Of a stretch of DNA of 5,565 nucleotides, positions 1-5,485 are shown piece by piece. Position numbers and translations under genes: made by a program. How positions within the stretch are numbered: the first letter of the stretch is position 1; the number at the start of each line of letters is the position of its first letter. The notes below the pieces were generated by a model that worked only from the letters and a program-made list of their open reading frames with translations, did no database searches and was not told the origin of the DNA. Source of the stretch: Rickettsia typhi (GTDB lineage: Bacteria; Pseudomonadota; Alphaproteobacteria; Rickettsiales; Rickettsiaceae); assembly GCA_945883665.1 (NCBI GenBank), contig CAMCXV010000060.1, positions 1-5,565 on the forward strand, written 5' to 3'.

Positions 1-55
1 TTGTCTTATATAATTCTATTACTCGGTCTCGTAGATCTTGACTATATGCTTTCAT
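1..55 (-). CDS. IS630-family transposase, N-terminal fragment (runs off the window)
   Basis: Read on the minus strand from an ATG at 55-53, the sequence encodes MKAYSQDLRDRVIELYKT and runs out of the window with no stop. This matches the usual start of IS630-family transposases (M-K-x-Y-S-x-D-L-R-x-R-V), which begins their N-terminal helix-turn-helix DNA-binding region. The catalytic DDE domain lies outside, so intactness cannot be judged; no stop or frameshift is seen in the 18 visible codons. No strong ribosome binding site precedes the start. The family call rests on a short but characteristic motif. The gene points away from all the complete genes in the window. Confidence 0.7.
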   Translation of the reverse strand, partial: MKAYSQDLRDRVIELYKT

Positions 56-109
56 CGTAAATTATCTATAATTTCTTAAATACATTACAATATAATCAAT
101 AATTTACTG
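1..109 (-). mobile_element. End of an IS630-family insertion sequence (boundary tentative)
   Basis: The transposase start at 55 implies that the 5' end of the element lies shortly to its right. IS630/Tc1-mariner elements insert at TA. Read on the minus strand, the sequence from 111 inward begins TACAGTAAATTATTG, which looks like a TA target followed by a CAGT-type terminus, so 109 (TA at 110-111) is my best guess for the edge. The opposite terminal repeat is outside the window, so the edge is an inference. Confidence 0.4.
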
Positions 110-220
110 TATGTCCATTTTATCTAATACCCTAACGGGTTAGCTATACAGAGGTTTTTTTATAGATTTAGAATAGAATTTTACAGTATCTTGTACTTGG
201 GTGCAAAACAATTTACTCAG

Positions 221-358
221 ATGCCTGATTTTAATGTAGTAAAACTTCAGCAAAAAATGCTTTTTGAAGATAATAAGTGGCTTGAGGATGATGAAGCTGA
301 ATCTTTACTCAAAAGTTTGTCTGAGAGTAATGGACAAACCAAAGAGCATTTGAAATAA
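221..358 (+). CDS. Small hypothetical protein or C-terminal relic (45 codons)
   Basis: An open frame runs from 128 to the TAA at 356-358. The first ATG in it is at 221 and gives a 45-residue, acidic, hydrophilic product that includes KWLEDDEAESLLKSLSES. I do not recognise it. There is no Shine-Dalgarno sequence before the ATG, and the frame stays open upstream to just after a TAA at 125-127. It could therefore be a short gene or the surviving 3' end of a longer gene lost when the neighbouring IS630 element arrived. The codon use is AT-rich like the neighbours. Whether it is expressed is unknown. Confidence 0.35.
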   Translation: MPDFNVVKLQQKMLFEDNKWLEDDEAESLLKSLSESNGQTKEHLK

Positions 359-424
359 AATCTATCTTTTTACGTATATGCGGTCTACATTAAACTTGTC
401 AGCTAATAAATATATGAGAGATAT

Positions 425-1459
425 ATGGTTAAAATTTGTACAATTTTATTTAAAGAGATTGTACGTAGTAATTTTGCCAAATTAATTTATCCAACATATC
501 AACAAGATTGGTATAAAAATAAAGGCTATAATGGTATCTCCCATCAAGAAAGATTTAATGATTTTGTGTCAAAGCAAAAAATACCTGGCTCTATATATTT
601 CAAGGAATTTAAGTCGTTAAAATTAACTAGAAAATTTGTTACTTCAAGTGGTTTTCAAATAGATTCAGTAAAAATGAAACCTAGCAAATTACTGAGTAAA
701 AATAAACCAGGGGATGGGTTATATATTGTATTTTTTCTTGGTAGAAGTGAATATTACGAAAGTAGGTTTCGTGATATGGCTCTTTTTGCACAAAATACCG
801 GAGCAACTATTGTAGGTTTTAATCCGAAAGGATTCAATTCAAGCTCCGGTGAAACAAAAATCTTATTTGACATTGTTGATGATGGCATAGCTATTGTAGA
901 ATCTTTAATCGCTTGCAACATTAGTCCAAAACAAATTGTTTTTTATGGAAACTCTATTGGAGCTATTGTACAAGAAATGGTGTGCAAACATTTTAGAAAA
1001 TTAAAATTAGCTGATTTTCGTCAAATTAATAGCAATTCTTTTTCCTCTCTTGCTAGTGTTTTTTCTACCAACATGAGGATGCGATTTTTAAAAAATAAAA
1101 TTATGAAATTAATGAAATATGCTGATTGGGAAATAGATTATGCACAAAATTTTTATAAAACAGGTGTGATGAGGTGTTTTTTGTCACGTAAAGGAGACAA
1201 GATTATAAAAAAAGAGGCATCTTTTTGTTCTAAAATCAATAGATTTCAAGATATTATTGATGCGCCAGAAGAATATAGAGAAACTCTGAATTGGTTAAAT
1301 AATAATAGTGAATTGATTACTATTTCACCGAATAAAAAAGATCCGCATATTTTGAGTTTGTATAATATGTTTCTTAAAACTCAAGATGAAAATGGTCGCA
1401 ATTTTACCGTGTGGTATTTTATTAATCGATATCTTGATGCTTCAAATAAATTTGTATAA
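425..1459 (+). CDS. Alpha/beta-hydrolase-fold protein, unknown substrate
   Basis: This 344-residue protein has the marks of a serine hydrolase of the alpha/beta-hydrolase fold. A hydrophobic strand (LYIVFFLG, 99-106) is followed by a TGATIVGFNPKGFNSSSG segment (125-142), resembling the loop after strand 4. The nucleophile elbow YGNSIGA (174-180) carries the G-x-S-x-G motif with Ser177. Asp258 in KGDKII and His308 in KDPHIL sit in the right order for the acid and base, so the triad looks complete; the assignment of Asp and His is an inference. No clear signal peptide or membrane segment is seen. The basic N-terminal 90 residues have no recognised domain. GAGAG at 416-420 lies 4 nt before the ATG and supports this start. 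It stands alone, 20 nt before the tmRNA promoter. The substrate is unknown: esterase, lipase or peptidase are all possible, and a secreted host-directed enzyme is only a guess. Confidence 0.7.
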   Translation: MVKICTILFKEIVRSNFAKLIYPTYQQDWYKNKGYNGISHQERFNDFVSKQKIPGSIYFKEFKSLKLTRKFVTSSGFQIDSVKMKPSKLLSKNKPGDGLYIVFFLGRSEYYESRFRDMALFAQNTGATIVGFNPKGFNSSSGETKILFDIVDDGIAIVESLIACNISPKQIVFYGNSIGAIVQEMVCKHFRKLKLADFRQINSNSFSSLASVFSTNMRMRFLKNKIMKLMKYADWEIDYAQNFYKTGVMRCFLSRKGDKIIKKEASFCSKINRFQDIIDAPEEYRETLNWLNNNSELITISPNKKDPHILSLYNMFLKTQDENGRNFTVWYFINRYLDASNKFV

Positions 1460-1478
1460 CTTATTATAATCAAAATCT

Positions 1479-1507
1479 TTGCATTTTAAGCTATTTGGGA
1501 TTATAAT
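1479..1507 (+). promoter_or_regulatory. Sigma-70-type promoter for the tmRNA gene
   Basis: A -35 box TTGCAT (1479-1484) and a perfect -10 box TATAAT (1502-1507) are separated by exactly 17 bp, the optimal spacing. Transcription would start at about 1512-1514, immediately before the acceptor piece of the tmRNA. It is the best promoter match I found in the window and could also serve sspB and the genes behind it. Confidence 0.75.
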
Positions 1508-1513
1508 AACTAT

Positions 1514-1591
1514 GCCCTTAGGGGATATGGTGATAAACGTTATTTGGAATAGAAGTTGCGGACCCGGGGGCGGTACCCGGCGCCTCCACCA
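1514..1591 (+). ncRNA. tmRNA acceptor piece (mature 3' RNA)
   Basis: This is the segment that carries the encoded CCA end (1589-1591) charged with alanine. It contains the 3' strand of the acceptor stem (1581-1587) and a 5-bp T-stem. The T-loop reads GGCGGTA (1569-1575) rather than the TTCRANY-like loop of one-piece tmRNAs. The 5' end is estimated from the promoter position and is good to a few bases. Confidence 0.8.
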
Positions 1592-1599
1592 AAATTTTT
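1592..1599 (+). other. Intervening segment of the permuted tmRNA precursor
   Basis: Only 8 nt (AAATTTTT) separate the encoded CCA from the first G of the coding piece. In permuted precursors this loop joins the mature 3' and 5' ends and is removed by tRNA-type processing (RNase P on the 5' side of the coding piece), which leaves two RNAs held together by base pairing. Confidence 0.75.
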
Positions 1600-1785
1600 G
1601 GGGGCGAAATAGGATCGACGTGCTTAATAAAGGGATAATTTTTACCCGGTATGATTCCACCGAATCTTTTTATTCAGGGTCAAAAAAAGTAAATGCAAAC
1701 GATAATAATCGTCTTGCGGCTGCTGCTTAATTTTAAGTAGCTATAGCCACGGGGCTGGGGGCTTGCCTGGCAACAGAAAAGCCCT
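1600..1785 (+). ncRNA. tmRNA coding piece (mature 5' RNA with tag reading frame)
   Basis: It begins with the 5' acceptor strand GGGGGCG (1600-1606) and the conserved GGATCGACG box, followed by a small CGGT/ACCG hairpin (1647-1650 and 1659-1662), the single-stranded A-rich resume region (1682-1694), the tag codons and a terminal pseudoknot-like helix. The 3' end is placed just after the AGCCC strand at 1784 and could lie a few bases further on. Confidence 0.75.
1695..1730 (+). other. tmRNA tag reading frame, peptide ANDNNRLAAAA
   Basis: Translation resumes at GCA (1695-1697) and ends at TAA (1728-1730). It adds ten template-encoded residues after the resume-codon alanine; one more alanine, from the charged tmRNA itself, precedes them. 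The AND start is typical of tmRNA tags, and the all-alanine C-terminus fits recognition of non-polar, alanine-rich tails by ClpX-type unfoldases. There is no start codon, as expected; any longer frame through this region would be spurious. Confidence 0.88.
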
Positions 1786-1809
1786 ATATTTAATTTTAAT
1801 ATGTGTGTT

Positions 1810-2316
1810 ATGGCATTTAATTATCGATATTTAATAGATGAAGCGGTACTTAAGGTTTTAAAACAAATACTTGATGATGTGAAAAATAATGGTTTTTTAG
1901 GGGATCAGAGTTTTTATATATCTTTTCGCACGAATCATACGGGGGTTGTTTTATCTAATATTATGAAACAAAAATATCCTAAGGAAATTACTATTGTTTT
2001 GCAGCACCAGTTTAAAAATCTTAATGTTTATGATGAAAAATTTACTGTAAATATTAGTTTTGGTGGTGTGGCAGAGAATATACAGGTTCCGTTTAATGCT
2101 ATAACAAGTTTTTTTGATCCAATAGATAATTTTGGGTTTCAATTTGCTAAAAAAGAATATTCTGATCATACTCAAAACAATCATGTTACCAAAGCAGATA
2201 TTTTACCTTCAGAAACTAAGTTCGCTAAAAGCAAAAAAAAACTAATGACAAAAGAGGCTGAGGTGATTTTGCTTGATAAGTTTAGAGAAAAACGTGATGA
2301 AAAAAATAAGACGTAA
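1810..2316 (+). CDS. sspB: ClpXP protease specificity-enhancing factor SspB (alphaproteobacterial type)
   Basis: SspB is a cytoplasmic dimeric adaptor that binds the N-terminal part of the tmRNA-encoded tag and tethers tagged proteins to ClpXP. Counting from this start (168 residues), the core shows family hallmarks: YPKEITIVLQHQF (56-68), an SFGGV strand (86-90) and VPFNAITSFFDP (93-104), then FGFQF (108-112). A charged, poorly conserved linker follows. The tail contains AEVILLDKF (150-158), which resembles the ClpX-docking tail of alphaproteobacterial SspB. Length is normal. An in-frame ATG at 1801 would add MCV; I prefer 1810 because MAFNYRYLIDEAVL lines up with the usual family start, but neither has a good ribosome binding site. 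The gene starts about 25 nt after the tmRNA and ends 3 nt before rnhA. Confidence 0.9.
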   Translation: MAFNYRYLIDEAVLKVLKQILDDVKNNGFLGDQSFYISFRTNHTGVVLSNIMKQKYPKEITIVLQHQFKNLNVYDEKFTVNISFGGVAENIQVPFNAITSFFDPIDNFGFQFAKKEYSDHTQNNHVTKADILPSETKFAKSKKKLMTKEAEVILLDKFREKRDEKNKT

Positions 2317-2319
2317 CTA

Positions 2320-2799
2320 ATGTTATCAAAGCCAATATTAGATATATATACAGATGGAGCTTGCTCCGGAAATCCTGGTCATGGAGGTTGGGGGGCGTAT
2401 TTAGAATACAAAATCGCTGGATCTAAAGATGTAAAAAAAGAAATTTTTGGTTCTAGTCATCAGACTACAAATAATCAAATGGAAATGATAGCTGCTATAG
2501 AAGCATTGAAAATACTAAAAAAACCCTGTATCCTAAATTTGTACACTGATAGTAAGTATTTGCAGCTTGGTATTACAAAATGGATTCATAATTGGTGTAA
2601 GAATAATTGGCGCAAAAGTGATAATAAACCAGTGAAAAATTCTTTTTTGTGGCAAAGTTTGCAGAATGAAATTGTTAAACATGATATTGTCTGGCATTGG
2701 GTAAAGGGGCATTCTGATAATTATGGTAATATTATAGCTGATAAGTTGGCGATAAAAGGTAAGGAAATTGCAGGTCAAGAAATTAAATGTCATTTATAG
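2320..2799 (+). CDS. rnhA: Ribonuclease HI
   Basis: RNase HI cleaves the RNA strand of RNA:DNA hybrids, removing R-loops and helping to clear primers during replication. The 159-residue protein has the usual length and a complete active site: Asp12 in IYTDGACSGNPG, Glu55 in TTNNQMEM, Asp77 in LYTDSKYL, His131 in WVKGHSDN and Asp141 in IADKLA. These match Asp10, Glu48, Asp70, His124 and Asp134 of the E. coli enzyme. The handle segment KWIHNWCKNNWRK (87-99) is also present. The ATG lies 3 nt after the sspB stop, so translation is probably coupled. Its last 13 nt overlap the start of the next gene. Confidence 0.97.
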   Translation: MLSKPILDIYTDGACSGNPGHGGWGAYLEYKIAGSKDVKKEIFGSSHQTTNNQMEMIAAIEALKILKKPCILNLYTDSKYLQLGITKWIHNWCKNNWRKSDNKPVKNSFLWQSLQNEIVKHDIVWHWVKGHSDNYGNIIADKLAIKGKEIAGQEIKCHL

Positions 2800-3149
2800 A
2801 TAAGTTCTTAGCAAAGTTTTATGCTAAAAAAGTTGGAGAGGATAGTTTTGGTAACGTTTATTATCTGAGTTTTTTTAAAAATTACTTAGGTAAAAATAAG
2901 AGATTAGTTATTTATAATGGTCTTAATTTAGCATCCAAAGTTCCTCCCATGTGGCATTCATGGCTTCATTATATGAGTGATGATATTCCAAGAGATGAAA
3001 AATCTTTTGCATGGCAAAAGAATTACCAACCAAATCTAACAGGAACAAAATATGCTTATGATCCATCGAAATTACGCAACAAAGAGCGTGTTTATAATCA
3101 ATGGCGACCAAAAAAAATAGGTATTTATTATGCATCAAAGAGTAGTTGA
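2787..3149 (+). CDS. NDUFA12-family subunit of NADH:ubiquinone oxidoreductase (complex I)
   Basis: The 120-residue protein matches the NDUFA12/B17.2 family, an accessory subunit of respiratory complex I found in mitochondria and alphaproteobacteria and associated with the peripheral arm on the matrix/cytoplasmic side. Family marks in order are GEDSFGNVYY (17-26), KRLVIYNG (38-45), VPPMWHSWLHY (52-62), the QPNLTGT motif (81-87), YDP (91-93) and a late tryptophan (W106). There is no signal peptide or membrane segment, as expected. The start overlaps the rnhA stop by 13 nt, and the 3' end overlaps mlaD by 20 nt, so all three are very likely co-translated. The ribosome binding site, inside rnhA, is weak. 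The main nuo operon is not in this window. Confidence 0.93.
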   Translation: MSFIDKFLAKFYAKKVGEDSFGNVYYLSFFKNYLGKNKRLVIYNGLNLASKVPPMWHSWLHYMSDDIPRDEKSFAWQKNYQPNLTGTKYAYDPSKLRNKERVYNQWRPKKIGIYYASKSS

Positions 3150-3585
3150 AACAATAGTGGGTTTTTTAGTAATATGTTTTGCCGCAGGTTCTTTTGCTTT
3201 TTTCTATAAAATTGGTGGTTCTTCAAAGGAACATGAAGGATATATATTAAATGCTTATTTTCAGAATATCGAAGGTTTATCAGAAGGTAATGATGTTAAA
3301 CTTTCAGGGATTAAAGTTGGTTATATTGATAATTTAAGTTTAGAAAATGGTACTTATTTAGCTGTAGCAAAACTCAAGATAAAAAAAGGTATTGATATTC
3401 CTTCTGATTCAAGGGCAATAGTATCTACTAGTGGATTATTGGGTGGAAAATATATAAAAATAGACCTTGGCGCTGCAGATGATAATTTACAAGAAAATGG
3501 CAAAATTAAATTCACTCAATCATCTATTAATATTGAAGATTTGATTGGTAAATTAATGTATTCTTTGACAAGTAAAACGAATTGA
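3130..3585 (+). CDS. mlaD: Outer membrane lipid asymmetry maintenance protein MlaD
   Basis: MlaD is the substrate-binding part of the MlaFEDB ABC transporter, which moves phospholipids between the inner and outer membranes. The 151-residue protein has one N-terminal membrane anchor (about 7-27, TIVGFLVICFAAGSFAFFY), then an MCE/MlaD domain (about 38-115) with FQNIEGLSEGNDVKLSGIKVG (start 44) and SGLLGGKYIKI (101-111). The short C-terminal part (FTQSSINIEDLIGKLM) is amphipathic and fits the helix that lines the hexamer pore. The length is normal for short alphaproteobacterial MlaD. The start overlaps the NDUFA12 gene by 20 nt and has an AGG-containing site (TAGGTA) about 8 nt upstream. mlaE and mlaF are not in the window. 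An NDUFA12-mlaD pair is a familiar alphaproteobacterial arrangement. Confidence 0.93.
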   Translation: MHQRVVETIVGFLVICFAAGSFAFFYKIGGSSKEHEGYILNAYFQNIEGLSEGNDVKLSGIKVGYIDNLSLENGTYLAVAKLKIKKGIDIPSDSRAIVSTSGLLGGKYIKIDLGAADDNLQENGKIKFTQSSINIEDLIGKLMYSLTSKTN

Positions 3586-3594
3586 TTGGTAAAT

Positions 3595-3663
3595 ATGTCG
3601 TTGCCTGATGGATTTGTGTATCTTAGTGATGTTTATCTTTCAATTATTCAGATTATGTCTTAA
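3595..3663 (+). pseudogene. Relic of a D-Ala-D-Ala dipeptidase (M15 family) N-terminus
   Basis: Nine nucleotides after mlaD, an ATG opens a 22-codon frame. Its residues LPDGFVYLSDV followed by SIIQIM resemble the opening of M15-family D-alanyl-D-alanine dipeptidases (LPxGFVYLxDVxPxIxxxxRY). It then meets TAA at 3661-3663, just where the Arg-Tyr of the family would be expected. None of the zinc-binding H-x(6)-D or H-x-H motifs of the enzyme is found before the next gene, so most of the gene has been deleted. ATG spacing after mlaD suggests it was once the next operon member. The match is short and made from memory, so the family is probable rather than certain. Confidence 0.5.
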
Positions 3664-3764
3664 TTACTCCTAGAATGATGTTTCATAAATATATTTGCTT
3701 ATAAAAGTTTTTCTAGACTTTAGTAAGGTTTTTTATTATTTTTGTTAAATTTTGAGTGTTATTC

Positions 3765-4964
3765 ATGTTGGTAGAAAAAATCTTTTTAAGTTTGTTGTTT
3801 TTGATACCAATTATTGGCTTATATTCTGGCTTATCAGTTGCAGGAACAGTGCCTGTTTTTTTATTATCATGTTTATTTTATGTTAGAAAATTTCTAGAAT
3901 TTAGAATTAGGGATAATAAACTTGAGATAATTTTTATTCTATGGGTGATATCAAGTTCTTTATGGTCAATAAGTTTTGTAAGTATTTTTTCTTCAGCAAT
4001 GAAATTTACAGCAGAAGTTTTTCTTGGATTTTTTGCACTACAGAATATTGGAAAAATAAATATTGATGAATCAAAGATAGAAAAAATCCTAATAATATCT
4101 TTATTGGTTTCGATAATAGTTTTTTCTATTGAGACTATAACTAGCGGTAAAGTTAGTTTGCTTTTTAGGGAATTACTGCAAAAAAAAGAATCGCATATAT
4201 TTTTCTTACACTATTTAGATAGGGGGTTAGCATTATTAACGTTACTATCATGGGTAGTAATTTCTATTTTCTTAAAAAATGAAAATAGAATAGCATCTTT
4301 GTTAGTTTATTGCGGATTAATAATAGTATTGAGTTATTCTGATAATTTAGCAGCCTTGGTTGCTCACATTATTGCTGGCTTTGTTTTTGTTGTTACTAGA
4401 TTTACAATATTAAAAAATCCTAAAATATTATGCTTTTTGTTTTTAATTTGTAATATTTTGATGATAATATTTGCTTTTAAAGTTGATGCTCTTAAAATAG
4501 CTCAAGAAAATTACATTTTACCATTATCAGCTAAACACCGCTTGTTTATTTGGAATTTTGTTGCTGAAAATTCAGAGAAACAACCTATTTTGGGTATTGG
4601 ATTTAATGGATCAAGGCAATTTTCGGTAGAGGAAGATCAAATGATAAAGTTATTTGGTCAAACATTGAGTCCTTTGCCGCTGCATCCACATAACAATGTT
4701 ATGCAAGTTTATTTTGAACTTGGTGTGATAGGATTAAGTTTATATTTAGCCTTGGCATGTAATTATATATTGTTTATCGGTAAGTATTATAGGACAACAA
4801 ATATAATAAGTCAGGATTTAATATGTTCCTTATATAGCTGTTTTTCCGTTTATTGGATTATGGCTATGATTTCTTATAGCTTGTGGCAAAGTTGGTGGGT
4901 ATTTTCTATTTTTTGGATATCATCTTTACTCTCAATGCTTATTATTCCCAAAATTCATTCTTGA
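3765..4964 (+). CDS. O-antigen ligase / polymerase family membrane protein
   Basis: This is a polytopic inner-membrane protein of 399 residues with about ten to twelve hydrophobic segments, as in the WaaL/Wzy family (O-antigen ligase, PF04932 type). Near the C-terminus, a long polar stretch between membrane segments contains AKHRLFIWNFVAENSEKQPI and LGIGFNGSR, then HPHNNVMQVYFELGVIGLSLY. This is the signature periplasmic region, whose Arg (in HRLFIW) and His (in HPHN) are essential in studied ligases. The expected role is transfer or polymerisation of lipid-linked glycans on the periplasmic face. I chose ATG 3765; an in-frame GTG at 3756 would add three residues. Only a weak GAG lies upstream. 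No sugar transferases are nearby, so ligase and polymerase cannot be told apart, and the true substrate is unknown. Confidence 0.85.
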   Translation: MLVEKIFLSLLFLIPIIGLYSGLSVAGTVPVFLLSCLFYVRKFLEFRIRDNKLEIIFILWVISSSLWSISFVSIFSSAMKFTAEVFLGFFALQNIGKINIDESKIEKILIISLLVSIIVFSIETITSGKVSLLFRELLQKKESHIFFLHYLDRGLALLTLLSWVVISIFLKNENRIASLLVYCGLIIVLSYSDNLAALVAHIIAGFVFVVTRFTILKNPKILCFLFLICNILMIIFAFKVDALKIAQENYILPLSAKHRLFIWNFVAENSEKQPILGIGFNGSRQFSVEEDQMIKLFGQTLSPLPLHPHNNVMQVYFELGVIGLSLYLALACNYILFIGKYYRTTNIISQDLICSLYSCFSVYWIMAMISYSLWQSWWVFSIFWISSLLSMLIIPKIHS

Positions 4965-5096
4965 TTTACGTTAAAATCACATACCCCAAATGTAATTATT
5001 AAGTTAATTATATAAATTTTCTTGATATATTATTAACAATATATAAATATTAAAATAATGTTATAAGGAAAATCTAAAGTTAGATAAGGGCAAGAT

Positions 5097-5441
5097 ATGG
5101 TTATTGATTATAAGACTTTTAATCTTAGTACTGCTGCTGATAGTGGCGGGGTTACTGGTAGTCAACGTGTAAAAGGTTTGGAAGGAAAGAATTATCAGTT
5201 AAAATCTTCTATGCGAACAAAGAATTGGTATTCAACACGTTATATTAAAGCAAGTGGAACTGATAGAGAAAATTACGGCGAAGTGATATCAGCAAAAATA
5301 GCTAGAGCAATTCTAAGCAATGAAAATTTGCCAAATGGAGCTCCTGAGGTTAGTTTGGTTTATGATAAAGAAGGAAAAACAACGCCTATAGCCTCAAAAT
5401 ATTTAGAAGGAGAAAAGGTGTCAATAAGCGTTGAAAATTGA
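5097..5441 (+). pseudogene. Unrecognised gene, 5' part, interrupted by an IS21-family element
   Basis: The frame starts at ATG 5097 with AAGGG (5086-5090) 6 nt upstream, a good ribosome binding site and the best in the window. It ends at a TGA (5439-5441) that lies inside the insertion sequence. About 111 codons are native; the final VEN residues use IS bases. The visible part is soluble and charged, with no signal peptide. One stretch has NYQLKSS (32-38), STRYIKASG (46-54), GEVISAKIARAIL (61-73), PEVSLVYD (83-90) and IASKYLEGE (98-106). This lysine, acidic-helix and 'ASKYL' pattern vaguely recalls the N-lobe of HipA-like or phosphoinositide-kinase-like proteins, but I cannot confirm it. An effector-like role would be a guess. 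The remainder of the gene, if it survives, lies beyond the element. Confidence 0.6.
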
Positions 5442-5471
5442 CCCACTAAGTGCGTCCAAAATTGACCCACT
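5434..5471 (+). repeat. Two direct 14-bp repeats in the IS21-type terminus
   Basis: AAAATTGACCCACT occurs at 5434-5447 and again, identically, at 5458-5471, with a 24-bp period. Such repeated blocks at the ends of IS21-family elements are thought to be transposase (IstA) binding sites. Confidence 0.85.
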
Positions 5472-5485
5472 TCGATTACAAAATA

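Larger units (their letters stand above)
1514..1785 (+). ncRNA. ssrA: tmRNA (transfer-messenger RNA), circularly permuted two-piece form
   Basis: tmRNA enters stalled ribosomes with SmpB, releases the broken mRNA and adds a degradation tag. Here the gene is permuted, as in alphaproteobacteria: the 3' part of the mature molecule (ending CGCCTCCACCA, 1581-1591) comes before the 5' part (starting GGGGGCG, 1600-1606). The two pair into a 7-bp acceptor stem with a G-U at the third pair, the alanine identity signal. The T-stem is CCGGG/CCCGG (1564-1568 and 1576-1580). The conserved GGATCGACG (1612-1620) and the resume site GTAAATGCAAAC (1689-1700) are present. The tag is ANDNNRLAAAA. After the stop, GGGCT (1752-1756) can pair with AGCCC (1780-1784) around a TTGC-CTG-GCAA hairpin, as in a tmRNA pseudoknot. 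The outer ends are estimated from the promoter and this last helix. The G+C-rich patches stand out from the AT-rich surroundings, as expected for structured RNA. Confidence 0.93.

Noticed and set aside
131..161. Inverted repeat CTAA-CGGG-TTAG followed by a run of seven T, as a terminator
   Set aside because: The stem is only 4 bp, with AT pairs at its ends, and the T run starts 12 nt later, so a functional terminator is unlikely.
1442..1660. A 72-codon minus-strand frame opposite the tmRNA
   Set aside because: It is antisense to a well-supported RNA gene, and its composition (a proline- and arginine-rich patch) simply mirrors the G+C-rich tmRNA stems.
1479..1730. An 83-codon plus-strand frame across the tmRNA region
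   Set aside because: It runs through the acceptor piece, the intervening segment and the coding piece. Only its last 11 codons, the tag, are translated, and they are reached by ribosome switching, not from an ATG.
1951..3138. Three minus-strand frames of 71-86 codons at 1951-2184, 2533-2793 and 2923-3138
   Set aside because: Each lies wholly inside a confidently identified plus-strand gene (sspB, rnhA, the NDUFA12-family gene) and has no family signature.
3670..3716. Inverted repeat CTAGAA...TTCTAG after the dipeptidase relic
   Set aside because: A six-base arm with a 35-nt loop is expected by chance in AT-rich DNA, and it is not followed directly by a T tract.
4993..5020. TAATTA-TTAAGT-TAATTA hairpin after the O-antigen-ligase-type gene
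   Set aside because: The stem is all A-T, and the T-rich stretch after it is weak. It cannot be told from background in this AT-rich gap.
5022..5061. Possible promoters for the gene at 5097 (TTGATA or TTAACA with AT-rich -10 candidates)
   Set aside because: Several equally weak pairs are possible in this very AT-rich stretch and none has both good boxes and 16-18 bp spacing, so I could not choose one.
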